From Elmis aenea (taxonomy: Eukaryota > Arthropoda > Insecta > Coleoptera > Elmidae), in NCBI GenBank assembly GCA_947652605.1, contig OX393576.1:11434575-11498574 (forward strand): DNA of 64,000 nucleotides. Direction: 5' to 3'. The position numbers were made by a program, and so were the translations under genes. This document shows positions 22,581 through 34,437 of the stretch, piece by piece; position 1 is the first letter of the stretch; each line of letters opens with the position of its first letter. The notes below the pieces were generated by a model that made no database searches, was not told the DNA's origin, and worked only from the letters and a program-made list of their open reading frames with translations.

Positions 22581-25438
22581 ATGGATCCGAATAAAACTCA
22601 TTTACGTGTAACAGTTGTTGGCGATGGCACAACAGGAAAGACGTGTTTACTTATTGTGTACAAGGATAAAAAGTTTCAAGATTATTATATTCCCACAGTG
22701 TAAGTTGACAAAAAGTTAAAAAAAAAGTTTTCAATAAAAATTGATAATTTATTAAACCTTACAGTGTATTTAATAAACTCAGTTTATATTTACTCCAAGT
22801 ATATTATGTTTGTCTGTTTGATCGACAGTCTAAATTTAATAGAAATAATTTTTAAAAGACAATCAAACCATTTTATAGAAGGATGAGGTGTTCGTTTCAC
22901 TTCAAAGTTCTAAGTTCAACAAAACGGACCAAGTAAAACCAATACCCAGTGTAATATTTAAAAGTTCAACTGTCAGCAGCCACCATAAGTGTTTTGATAA
23001 CACATTCAAATTATTTTACACCGGCATTGTTAGGTTGTTAAATACATTTTGTGTCCGTTATCATTTTCAAAAAAAAAAGAAGCAAATAACCTAGAATCCG
23101 AAAATTTTTATTACAAATAAACCTTACACATTTTAAAACGACTTTAAATAGAAATTTGAAATATGATTACTTATAAATGATTCAAAAGACACGTCACAAT
23201 CTTAAGTCATATTACGATTAAATCTTGTCTTTGATAAGGTGGAGGGGGGAAAACGCTTTTTATTAATATAGACAATATAGAAATCAAATCTAGTAGTCGA
23301 TTTACGTAATCAGTACTGATTTAAAAACAAAAGAGTGCTTAATTTGTGATTTCATAAAATGTAAACTGGGTCACTTTTCTTATGACGCCATATCCCGACA
23401 CTTCATGCGATCTAGTTAAGTGATCTTACACTTTTTGTGATATGAAATTGTTAGTTTTATATTTGAATTGTAAATAAATAAAATTTCCTTAACCTTAGAT
23501 TCAAATTCGCTTTTGCAAAGGCTGACTTCCAAAACAAATCGTACATTATGCAATGAAAAATTTGCAAAACACTAATATAATTATTTAGTAAAATAAAATA
23601 GCAGGAGAGTCCTCAGATTTATAACAGAAATATTTTTGTTCATTTTAGATTTGACTCTTACTCAATGCAAATACGGATTAACGGACAAATATATACTATG
23701 ATACTACAAGATACGGCTGGCCAAGAAGAATATGATCGTTTAAGATCTTTAGCTTATCCAGAAGTGAGTATTAATATTGCACAATTGTTCAAAATAATTT
23801 AAGAAATTAAATAACGCAAAATATTACATTCGTACAAGCGTAAAGGGGCCTTTTTACAAGTTACTTATTGCTTGTAGTTAAAACGGAAGTGTTATTATTT
23901 TGATTTAATATAGAAATTACTGATTACTTGTAAATTTATAATTTGAGAAATATTTAGAATTGCTTGACTGACGATTCAGGTGTGGCTAGAGTTACTTTTA
24001 CCTCCAAAAATTGGTAAGTTAAGTAGGTACATAAAACATTGGTGAAAAATATAGGTTTATATCTGTATCAATAATTTTTTTTAAATTTTTGATTTCCTTG
24101 TTTATTACATTCTCAAAATAAAAGAAGTCTAATTTCCTCGCGCACAAAAACTATATCGGTATAATAAATGTGTCCATTTACTGTTTTTGTATAACTTAAA
24201 AGGAAATAATATTATTACATATCATGTAGATGAAAAATTGTTCCAACAACTTTTAAGCTTTAAGCTTTGATGCGCGGGATAGTTAAAATTTTTGTAGTGT
24301 TTGCAATAAAACATCAAAAACGTCCGTGAGACGATCTTTGAAGTCTTATATTTCAGTTTAAAATAGTTATGACAAAATCGTTGTTTGTTTCAGACTGATG
24401 TTTTTATAATGTGCTTTGCAGTAGACAATAGGACATCCTATCAAAATATTATGACAAAATGGAATCCTGAAGTGAGGCACCATAGGCCGAATGCAAAAAT
24501 TATATTAGTAGGTAAGTCTAAATGCAACTTATACGTCTTGACATATACTGATATGAATTAGTACTGTTCCAATTAATTTTTCATACCAAGGAAAAAGCTC
24601 CAATATTGTGCTTTTTGAGTTTGATATTCTACCAAAATTAAAATACTCACTTTTAAATACATAACAAAAAAATTATGAGTACTAATTTCACCATCAATCG
24701 TTAATATCGTCATTATTTTATGTCAGGTTGAGTCATAAGTCTCGTCAGGAGTCATAAGTCTCGTCAGTGGCTTAAAAGTAAAAAACTGACCTAAATTGGC
24801 AAGTTTTACCACATCCATTACATTCAAGAGACCTTTTTTTCAATAGACTACTATTAGTTTCGTTCCTTGTAAAATTACATTGTTAAAAACACTAATCGAA
24901 ACCATGACAAAGTAGATTTATACCTGCAGACTATTTTCAAATTCAAAAATCAAAGAATTTTACAAAAATGGGATTCAAAAATTGAGATAACGGTGGACAA
25001 CTGTCCATACAAAACAGTAGAAATTTTATACAACACTAATAAAATGAAAGTTACCTACAAATTTGAGTTTAATTTCACCCGTTCTCCACTGAAAAGACCT
25101 GAGGCTCAATCTAATATTTTATTATTTACCAAGAAAGTTAACAATGTTTTTAATTTTGACCTAAGCGCAAACACCAACGACAGTCATCGCTATGAGTCCA
25201 AAATACTTACACCAAAATATTTTTAGCAACAAAATGTGATCTAAGAACAGAGCGTCAAAATTCAGTGACAACAATAGAAGGACAAACCTTAGCACAGAGA
25301 ATCAATGCCGATGGATACGTGGAATGTTCGTCAAAGTTTTTGTACAATGTGAATAGCGTGTTTCAAGAAGCCCTACTCAGTCTTGCTGGACGACCACAGG
25401 CGGTTACAAAACCGAGGAGAATATGCGCGTTACTATAA
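22581..25438 (+). CDS. RhoL-like small GTPase, unit 1 (four exons)
   Basis: Coding exons are 22581-22699, 23649-23763, 24394-24511 and 25227-25438, giving 187 residues, with GTAAGT/GTGAGT/GTAAGT donors and TTTAG/TTTCAG/TTTTAG acceptors. Visible motifs: P-loop GDGTTGKT (14-21), switch I YIPTVFD (36-42), switch II DTAGQEEYDRLR (61-72), TKCD (119-122), ECSSK (150-154) and C-terminal CALL (184-187), a geranylgeranylation-type CAAX box. It therefore should be a membrane-anchored Rho-family GTP switch. The usual Rho insert helix is absent and a VTTIEG segment follows LR, which matches RhoL rather than Rac, Rho or Cdc42. Residue 60 is Gln where Rac has the GEF-determining Trp. No break is seen. It is the copy with canonical P-loop and switches. 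A presumed 5' untranslated exon boundary lies at 22563. Alternative: a fast-evolving Rac-like paralogue. Confidence 0.9.
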
Positions 25439-25760
25439 ATCAAACTCACATTAACTAAAACGAAAGTGAATTAGGTGCGCCTTACAACAAAGTTAATACA
25501 ACAACGTCACAGTCAACCCAAGTACGGTTTACTAATTTCATTGAATCAATGAAAATGATTCAGTTAAACTTAATCGTCAGAAGACGGCTTTGGATAACAC
25601 GTGTTGAAATGTGGCGGGGCTTTGTGCAACCGGACTTTACACTTTCAAAATCTGATCGTGAATTATTTAGCACATTGTTTAAATTAATGTATTACAAGAG
25701 TCTGCCTACAATTACGCTAACTATTAATTAAACCCATTCCATTGTAAATATATTTTATAA

Positions 25761-25766
25761 AATAAA
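25761..25766 (+). promoter_or_regulatory. Putative polyadenylation signal, unit 1
   Basis: AATAAA about 320 bp after the stop codon, conserved at the equivalent position in the other two units. Confidence 0.6.
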
Positions 25767-26667
25767 ACATTAAAAAAACTTAGTTTGAGTAAAACACGAT
25801 AAACATCAATAATATATTTTTGAAGTCGTTGAAGGGAAAACAAGTTCACCCATGTGCGATAGGATTTTTTTTGCTAAAATTGAATATAGATAAGGTATAA
25901 GGAAAAATAATAAGGAGATAATGTGGATAAATTATATGATAAGCCAATCCTGCACAAGCCAGTGTGAAAATACTGCAGGTCGGTATTAATTCTTGATTCA
26001 ATCAGTTTATGAAAAGTCTTCATCAGTCGAAATTAAAAGAATTAACGCATCACAGCAGGTAAGGAAAACTTGGTTAAAAGTTGCGAATATATTTAACGAG
26101 AAGTACGAGTACGACCAAATGTTAAACTGTTTTAGTGCAACATGTTTTACAGTAACTCTTTTGCGGCACATTTGATGACTACATATTTGTATTTAGTCGT
26201 GATTTGAATACTTTTGAAATAAAATACATCAAGATAAATTTGTAACGCGATGTAACTAAAAATACATCGTTTTACCTATTCAGGATAGTTTGTTAGGTAT
26301 TAAGTCATAGTGCACAATTCATCAAACAGTTATCTATCAAAAAGAGCTGATAAGAATCATAATGCAGGTTATATTCAAAAATTCAGAATTATGATTTAGT
26401 CGTTGTACCTTATATTGTAAATTAAAATATAATTAAAGTGAAGACGCTGTATTGAGTTAATAGGAATTACTTAGTGCAATAAATGTATAAGTAGCTGTTA
26501 CAAATTTATTATTATTATTTTTTAAACAAAACAATAGACTTAAAACTATTTTATTTATGAAAAAGCCTATCACCAAATAGCAGTTTAATAACTAATGGGC
26601 TAAGTTAAAAACAAAAAATTTGTGGTGTATATAATATAAATTTTTGCAGGTAGCAGCAATTTTTTTT

Positions 26668-29600
26668 ATGGATCCGAATAAAACTCATTTACGGGTAACA
26701 GTAGTTGGCGATGGCACAACAGGAAAGGCGTGTTTACTTAATGTGTTCAAGGATAAGAAGTTTGAGGAATATTATAGTTCCACAACGTAAGTTGATAAAA
26801 AGTAAAAAAAAAGTTTCGAATAAAAATTGATAATACTATATCTTACAGTGCATTTAATAAACTTACCTACTTTATATTATCTCTAAGTATATAATGTTTG
26901 CCAATTTGATCGACAGTCTCAATTTTATAGAAATTATTTTTAAACGACAATCAAATTATCTTATAGAAGAATGAAGTGGTCGTTTCACTTCAAAAAAAAA
27001 AACTTACTTGAGTTCGAAGTTTAAAAAAAGTAAAACAAATAACCTGTGTAATATTTAGAACTTCAACTGTCAGCAGCCACCATAAGTTTTGTTGATACAA
27101 AATTCAAACTATTTTACACCGGCGTTGTTAGGCTGTTAAATACATTCTGTGTCCGTTAACATTCTCAACAAAAACAAAACGCAAATAACTCAGAAACAGG
27201 TAATTTTAATTACAACTTAAGACTTTGATCAGAAATTTGAATTATGATTTAAAAGAGATTCAGACACACGTTACAATCTTAAGTCGTAAATATATCGTTT
27301 TACGATTAAACATCATCTTTGATAAGGTGGGAAAACAATCTTTATTAATATTAACCCAGTCAAATCTAGTAGGCGATTTACGTAATCAGTCCTGATTTAA
27401 AAACAAAAAAGTGTTTAACTTGTGATTTCATAAAATTTAAACTGGGTCATTTTCATTTTAACAGTGACACAACATGCGATTTAGTTAAGTGATCTAACAC
27501 TTTTAGTGGTATGACATTATTAATTTTATATTTGAATTGTAAATAAATTACATTTCCTTAACCTTAGCTACAAATTCGCTTTTGCAAAGTCTGACTCCAA
27601 AACAAATCGTACATCATGCAATGAAAAATTTACAAAAACCAATATAATTAATTAGTAAAAAAAAATTTGCAGGAAAGTCCTCAGATTTATAACAGAAATA
27701 TTTTTGTTCATTTTAGATTTGACTCTTACTCAATGCAAATACGGATTAACGGACAAGAATATACTATGATACTACAAGATACGGCTGGCCAAGAAGAATA
27801 TGATCGTTTAAGATCTTTAGCTTATCTAGAAGTGAGTATAAATATTGCACAATTGTTCAAAATAATTTAAGAAACTAAATAACGCAAAATATTACATTCG
27901 TACAAGCGTAAAGGGGCCTTTTTACAAGTTACTTATTGCTTGTAGTTAAAACGGAAGTGTTATTATTTTGATTTAATATAGAAATTACTGATTACTTGTA
28001 AGTTTATAATTTGAGAAATATTTAGAATTGCTTGACTGACAATTCAGGTGTGGCTAGAGTTACTTTTACCTCCAAAAATTGGTAAGTTTAGTACATAAGA
28101 CATTGGTGAAAAATATAGGTTTATATTTGTATCAATAATTTTTTTTAAATTTTTGATTTCCTTGTTTATTACAGATATGTTCATTCTCAAAATAAAAGAA
28201 GTCTAATTTCCTCGCGCACAAAAACTATATCAGTATAATAAATGTGTCCATTTACTGTTTTTGTATAACTTAAAAGGAAATAATATTATTACATATAATG
28301 TAGATGAAAAATTGTTCCAACAACTTTTAAGCTTTAAGCTTTGATGCGCGGGATAGTTAAAATTTTTGTAGTGTTTGCAATAAAACATCAAAAACGTCCG
28401 TGAGACGATCTTTGAAGTCTTATATTTCAGTTTAAAATAGTTATGACAAAATCGTTGTTTGTTTCAGACTGATGTTTTTATAATGTGCTTTGCAGTAGAC
28501 AATAGGACATCCTATCAAAATATTATGACAAAATGGAATCCTGAAGTGAGGCACCATAGGCCGAATGCAAAAATTATATTAGTAGGTAAGTCTAAATGCA
28601 ACTTATACGTCTTGACATATACTGATATGAATTAGTACTGTTCCAATTAATTTTTCATACCAAGGAAAAAGCTCCAATATTGTGCTTTTTGTGTTTGATA
28701 TTCTACCAAAATTAAAATACTCACTTTTAAATACATAACAAAAAAATGATGAGTACTAATTTCACCATCAATCGTTAATATCGTCATTATTTTATGTCAG
28801 GTTGAGTCATAAGTCTCGTCAGTGGTTTAAAAGTAAAAAACTAACCTAAATTGGCAAGTTTTACCACATCCATTACATTCAAGAGACCTTTTTTTCAATA
28901 GACTACTATTAGTTTCGTTCCTTGTAAAATTACATTGTTAAAAACCAGGGACTAAAAACGAAAAAAATTCCGTTCGTTTCTGTTCGGAACGAAAACGAAA
29001 TATATCGTTTTCGTTCTTTTCGTTCTAACCGAAAAAATTCTTTTTTCGTTTTCGTGAACCGAAATAATAGCGGTTAAAACCGGTTTTACAATATTTTTTT
29101 GTCGTCAAAAAATCAATTTTTTTTCTAGTCACCACAACCCTCTATAAATACGATAACAATATTTGCGTCTCAACTAAAATATAAACGATGACGATGGGGT
29201 TTGATGCTCACGGACAGCATATTTTAGACTGGCGAACCATCGCCATATTAAATTTACCAAATCGTTAAACACATTAACATTTAACCATTGTATTAAGTTT
29301 AACACCCGTAAGGTGCAAAAACAGAACGTGATTAGGTTAAATTAGACACACGATCTTTATCTAAAAATATGAAAATATAGCAAGTGCTGTTTTAAATTTG
29401 TTTTAGTACCTACTAAAAATCTATGCATTTGAATTAAATAAGATCCTGCTGTAATTATTTAAAAAGACAAAAGAATGAATTCAAGTCGATAATTTACTAA
29501 ATGTTATAAATAAAAAAGATATTAAAAAAAACTTATATTAACTTGAAATATACTTTAACTTTATAGTTTGTACATTACATACCATACAATATACATTTTC

Positions 29601-30706
29601 ACATTCCGTTAAATCTTACTAGCAACACATCTTCCAATAAATCTTCTTTTACATTAGTCCTTTTCGAAGTAAGAATAAATTTTACTTTTATTATGTCTAA
29701 ACGCAAATAAAACATACACATTGATAATATATATCCAATCAAGTGTATATTCTATATTGATGATCTAAAAAACAAATTAGAAATAGAGAATATCTGTACC
29801 GTTAATTGTGTTATACGAAATTGCAAGTATAAACACTAAAGTTGTTAACACATATTCACGTAAATAAATATATGGAGAAAAGTGAAGCTCACTTATTTCA
29901 AGTGAGATTTTTTACTGCCTCGTGGAGTGTCCCCAGCACAGAAGGTAAATTCGCGTTTGTGTTTAACAAATAAAATTGAAATAGCGACAAAACCGGTTAA
30001 AATCGGTTAAAACCGGTTTTGGAAAATATTTATTTCGTTTTCGTTCTTGAACGAAAAATAATAATTTCGTTTTCGGTTTCGTTTTTGTTCTCAAAAAAAT
30101 TTCGGTTAATTTCGTTTAACGTTTTCGTTTTCGTTCCGTTCTCAGTCCCTGTTAAAAAACTCTAATCGAAACCAGGACAAAGTAGATTTATACCTGCAGA
30201 CTTTACAAATTCAAAAATCAAAGAATTTTACAAAAATGGGATTCAAAAATTGAGATAACGGTGGACAACTGTCCATACAAAACAGTAGAAATTTTATACA
30301 ACACTAATAAAATGAAAGTTACCTAAAAATTTGAGTTTAATTTCACCCGTTCTCCACTGAAAAGACCTGAGGCTCAATCTAATATTTTATTATTTACCAA
30401 GAACGTTAACAATGTTTTTAAATTTGACCTAAGCGCAAACACCAACGACAGTCATCGCTATGAGTACAAAATACTTACACCAAAATATTTTTAGCAACAA
30501 AATGTGATCTAAGAACAGAGCGTCCAAATTCAGTGACAACAATAGAAGGACAAACTTTAGCACAGAGAATCAATGCCGATGGATACGTGGAATGCTCGTC
30601 AAAGTTTTTGTACAATGTGAATAGCGTATTTCAAGAAGCCCTACTCAGTCTTGCTGGACGACCACAGGCGGTTCCAAAACCAAAGAGAATATGCGCGTTA
30701 CTATAA
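26668..30706 (+). CDS. RhoL-like small GTPase, unit 2 (chimeric copy, altered P-loop)
   Basis: Exons 26668-26786, 27717-27831, 28468-28585 and 30495-30706 have the same lengths and splice phases as unit 1, giving 187 open codons with CALL at the end. The P-loop reads GDGTTGKA: the Mg-coordinating Thr21 is Ala. Switch I reads YSSTT instead of YIPTV, while exons 2-4 differ from unit 1 at only about ten bases. Exon 1 and intron 1 resemble unit 3; exon 2 onward resembles unit 1. In Ras/Rho proteins, changes at this Thr/Ser (for example N17) weaken GTP binding and give exchange-factor-trapping forms, so a non-cycling or dominant-negative product is possible, as is simple decay. Intron 3 carries a 1.2-kb hAT-like insertion. 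Confidence 0.85.
27676..27683. other. Inferred unequal-crossover junction
   Basis: The octamer AGTCCTCA is shared by all three units. The base just upstream (27675, A) matches unit 3 but not unit 1; the base just downstream (27684, G) matches unit 1 but not unit 3. Diagnostic differences are consistent for long distances on each side. Confidence 0.85.
28946..30151. mobile_element. hAT-like element in intron 3 of unit 2
   Basis: The ends are CAGGGACTAAAAACG and the inverted CGTTCTCAGTCCCTG. Flanking octamers are TTAAAAAC (28938-28945) and TTAAAAAA (30152-30159), and unit 1 shows the uninterrupted site GTTAAAAACACTAATC. Both subterminal regions are dense in CGTTTTCG repeats with ACCGGTTTT blocks. 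No transposase frame remains. The 8-bp duplication and CAGGG ends fit hAT. Confidence 0.9.
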
Positions 30707-31028
30707 ATCAAACTCACATTAACTAAAACGAAAGTGAATTAGGTGCGCCTTACAACAAAGTTAATACAACAACGTCACAGTCAACCCAAGTACAGTTTAC
30801 TAATTTCATTGAATCAATGAAAATGATTCAGTTAAACTTAATCGTCAGAAGACGGCTTTGAATAACACGTGTTGAAATGTGGCGGGGCTTTGTGCAACCG
30901 GACTTTACACTTTCAAAATCTGATCGTGAATTATTTAGCACATTGTTTAAATTAATGTATTACAAGAGTCTGCCTACAATTACGCTAACTATTAATTAAA
31001 ACCGTTCCATTGTAAATATATTTTATAA

Positions 31029-31034
31029 AATAAA
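31029..31034 (+). promoter_or_regulatory. Putative polyadenylation signal, unit 2
   Basis: AATAAA at the position equivalent to the unit 1 signal. Confidence 0.6.
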
Positions 31035-32307
31035 ACATTAAAAAAACTTAGTTTGAGTAAAACACGATAAACATCAATAATATATTTTTGATGTCGTTGA
31101 AGGGAAAACAAGTTCACCCAGCACAATTGAATGTGCGATAGGATTTTTTTTGCTATAATTGAATATAGATAAGGTATAAGGAAAAATAATAAGGAGATAA
31201 TGTGGATAAATTATATGATAAGCTAATCCTGCACAAGCCAGTGTGAAAATACTGCAGGTCGGTATTAATTCTTGATTCAATCAGTTTATGAAAAGTCTTC
31301 ATCAGTCGAAATTAAAAGAATTAACGCATCACAGCAGGTAAGGAAAACTTGGTTAAAAGTTGCGAATATATTTAACGAGAAGTACGAGTACGACCAAATG
31401 TTAAACTGTTTTAGTGCAACATGTTTTACAGTACCTCTTTTGCGGCACATTTGATGACTACATATTTGTATTTAGTCGTGATTTGAATACTTTTGAAATA
31501 AAATACATCAAGATAAATTTGTAACGCGATGTAACTAAAAATACATCGTTTTACCTATTCAGGATAGTTTGTTAGGTATTAAGTCATAGTGCACAATTCA
31601 TCAAACAGTTATCTATCAAAAAGAGCTGATAAGAATCATAATGCAGGTTATATTCAAAAATTCAGAATTATGATTTAGTCGTTGTACCTTATATTGTAAA
31701 TTAAAATATAATTAAAGTGAAGACGCTGTATTGAGTTAATAATAATAATAATAATAAGAAATCTTTATTTAGCTTTTAGCTAATTTTACATTATCTTAAT
31801 GCTGCTTATATTTATTTGTACATATTTTCTTAATTATTAAATCTTAACATTATTTTTCACATATTCGAAACATAGTTTTTTAAAATTTGATATGGAAGTT
31901 GTTTGTTTAATTTCCACAGGTAATTCATTAAAAATCTTGAGCCCTTTGTAGTACAAGGCGTTCTGTGTATTTGTTTTCGTTAGTTTTGGTAGTCTTAAGT
32001 CGTCTTTGTTCCTGGTCTGGTATTCGTGAATGTTACAGTTTTGTATTAAATTTTTAGTCATGTAACGTGGTAAAAAATTATTTATTGCCTTGTATATTAA
32101 AAAAAGGCAATTAAAAGTAATTTGTTGACGTATACTTAACCACTTTAAGGTATTAAGCATTTCGCTTATTTTAGTGTATCTCGAGCATTTTAAAATAACA
32201 CGCATTCCTCTGTTTTGTTGTTTCTGCAATTTATTTAAGTCGCATTCGTTGCATAAGAACAAAATACTCGCACAGTAATCGAAGTGTGGAGCAATTAGTG
32301 ACCTATA

Positions 32308-33857
32308 CAGGGTGCCCATCTTTCTAACCTGTTGTATGGGTAACTCCGTTAATATTAGAGATACAGAAACGTTTAAATTAGCAAATTTGTGCAGAATTTA
32401 AAGAAAAATCTGATTCCATTTTCAAATTTGACCTACGTCATCAACTTTTTGAAATATTTTGAAAAAACTGAAAAAGGTCGATTTTTTCAAACTTGAATAA
32501 TTCCGTAACCATATGAGTTAGAACCAAAATAAAAATTGGCTCTTATAGATGTTTTTACGTAGATTTCAAATATGTTAACGAAATTTTTATAGCACTCTCG
32601 ATTTCCGAGTTATAGCACAAACTTGCATTTTTTTAAATGGAAGTCATAGTTGGCTATGGTCTTATTAAAAAGGATATTTTTTTCTCGTTTCAATGATATA
32701 AGGGTTGTTATGCTTTCCTTTTGTAGTTTTTCTTTAAATAAGCAAAAATCATTTTACATGTTCACTGCCTACTAATAGATGGGAGTTATCCTGTGTTGAT
32801 GTTCTTTTCTTTTCGATGTGACATTTAAGAGTTGTCTCTTATCGTTAGTGTAGCAGTTATTAGCCAGTTACAAATTTTAAAAACAAAACCTCATAATTTG
32901 TCAAATAACTATTATTGTTTGTTATACGTATAAATCTCTCTCTTGTGTTGATCAAAATTTATGATTGACTTTATTGTCAATTTCAAAAACAATGTTTTCT
33001 AATGAAGAAAGCAACGCCATGCTTTTTTATTACTAGGCTTGTAATAGGTAGAAATAGTAGAAATTCAAGTGATATGTATTTGCAAAGATTTATGGAAAGG
33101 GGGCAACCAAGAAAGACATTATTTTCGTTATTAGAAACCAATTTAAAAAAATACAGTTCATTTACAAAATCCAAAGGTTTGAAAATTAAATTTAAGCAAG
33201 AAGATGAAGAGAGAGTTCTGGAATACGTAAATTATAAACCAACATCATCTACCCAGGAGTTGTCCCTTGAATGTGGTGTCGACTGAAAAGGCTGTAACTG
33301 CCTAATAATTGCTACACTAACGATAAGAGACAACTCTTAAATGTCACATCGAAAAAAACAAAACATCAACACAGGATAACTCCCATCTATTAGTAGGCAG
33401 TGAACATGTAAAATGATTTTTGCTTATTTAAAGAAAAACTACAAAAGTAAAGCATAACAACCCTTATATCATTGAAACGAGAAAAAAATATCCTTTTTAA
33501 TAAGACCATAGCCAACTATGACTTCCATTTAAAAAAATGCAAGTTTGTGCTAGAACTCGGAAATCGAGAGTGCTATGAAAATTTCGTTAACATATTTGAA
33601 ATCTACGTAAAAACATCTATAAGAGCCAATTTTTATTTTGGTTCTAACTCATATGGTTCCGGAATTATTTAAGTTTGAAAAAATCGACCTTTTTCAGTTT
33701 TTTCAAAATATTTCAAAAAGTTGATGACGTAGATCAAATTTGAAAATGGCATCAGATTTTCCTTTAAATTCTGCACAAATTTGCTGATTTAAACGTTTCT
33801 GTATCTCTAATATTAACGGAGTTACCCATACAACAGGTTAGAATAATGGGCACCCTG
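32308..33857. mobile_element. 1.55-kb foldback element inside the retrotransposon
   Basis: It is bounded by TA on both sides, begins CAGGGTGCCCATC and ends GATGGGCACCCTG-like (AATGGGCACCCTG). The arms are about 550 bp (about 32308-32870 and 33300-33857). The 430-bp core retains a transposase N-terminal remnant. Removing the element plus one TA restores the host reverse transcriptase frame across the conserved VYRSLIAPHFDYC motif, confirming the TA duplication. Confidence 0.95.
32997..33286 (+). pseudogene. DUF4817-like helix-turn-helix remnant of a transposase
   Basis: It begins SNEESNAMLFYY, then after one frameshift gives CNRNSRNSSDMYLQRFMER and GQPRKTLFSLLETNLKKY, ending VLEYVNYKPTSSTQELSLEC. 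This follows the N-terminal pattern of insect IS630/Tc3-like transposases (M-F-YG...GN---A---Y--RFP-R--P---TF--L, then VL--V--NP-TSTR-IA---GVS). The catalytic domain is absent. Assignment is by pattern, not by search. Confidence 0.6.
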
Positions 33858-34437
33858 TATACTGTAATTTTTGCTGAGAGGCTTAGCTTGTTTGTCAACC
33901 TACCTAGAAAACTAATTTTTTTCGCAACTTTTTTCACAATGTAATCCACATTGCTGTTAAACTTAAGTTTATTGTCTATCATAACGCCAAGATATTTAAT
34001 TTGCGAAACACATTCAAGTTCTTCATTATCTATTTTAACTTTAATGCTTACATCATTTGGTATTGGCCTGTTTCCTATTATCATAAATTTGGTTTTGTCT
34101 GTTTTTAATTTTAATTTGTTAACTTTTAACCATTCTGATACAACGTGTAGGTTATTATTTATCCTATTAATAGCCGACTCTAGGTTTCTATCAGAAGCTG
34201 TGATTAATGTGTCATCTGCAAAGAGATTTAATAGGAATTACTTAGTGCAATAAATGTATAAGTAGCTGTTACAAATTTATTATTATTATTTTTTAAACAA
34301 AACAATAGACTTAAAACAATTTTATTTATGAAAAAGCCTATCACCAAATAGCAGTTTAATAACTAATGGGCAAAGTTAAAAACAAAAAATGTGTGGTGTA
34401 TATAATATACATTTTTGCAGGTAGCAGCAATTTTTTT

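Larger units (their letters stand above)
31742..34227 (-). mobile_element. 5'-truncated CR1/jockey-like retrotransposon, split by a foldback
   Basis: It is inserted on the minus strand in unit 3. Its 3' end is an (AAT)n tail at 31738-31756. Its 5' end stops just upstream of the FADD box at about 34226. Flanks read TTAATA on both sides, and unit 2 has the empty site GAGTTAATAGGAATT. Coding pieces: FADDTLITASDRN then KLKTDKTKFMIIG then IKYLGVMIDNKLKF (34226-33860), and RSLIAPHFDYC onward to a stop at 31837. The frame is interrupted only by the foldback at 32308-33857. It represents the last 310 or so codons of a reverse transcriptase. Confidence 0.93.

Noticed and set aside
27667..27870. Open frame read as a separate small GTPase-like gene
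   Set aside because: It is exon 2 of unit 2 plus neighbouring intron; the splice sites at 27716 and 27832 explain it.
33472..33672. Plus-strand 66-codon frame
   Set aside because: It is inside the right arm of the foldback at 32308-33857 and is mirrored in the left arm.
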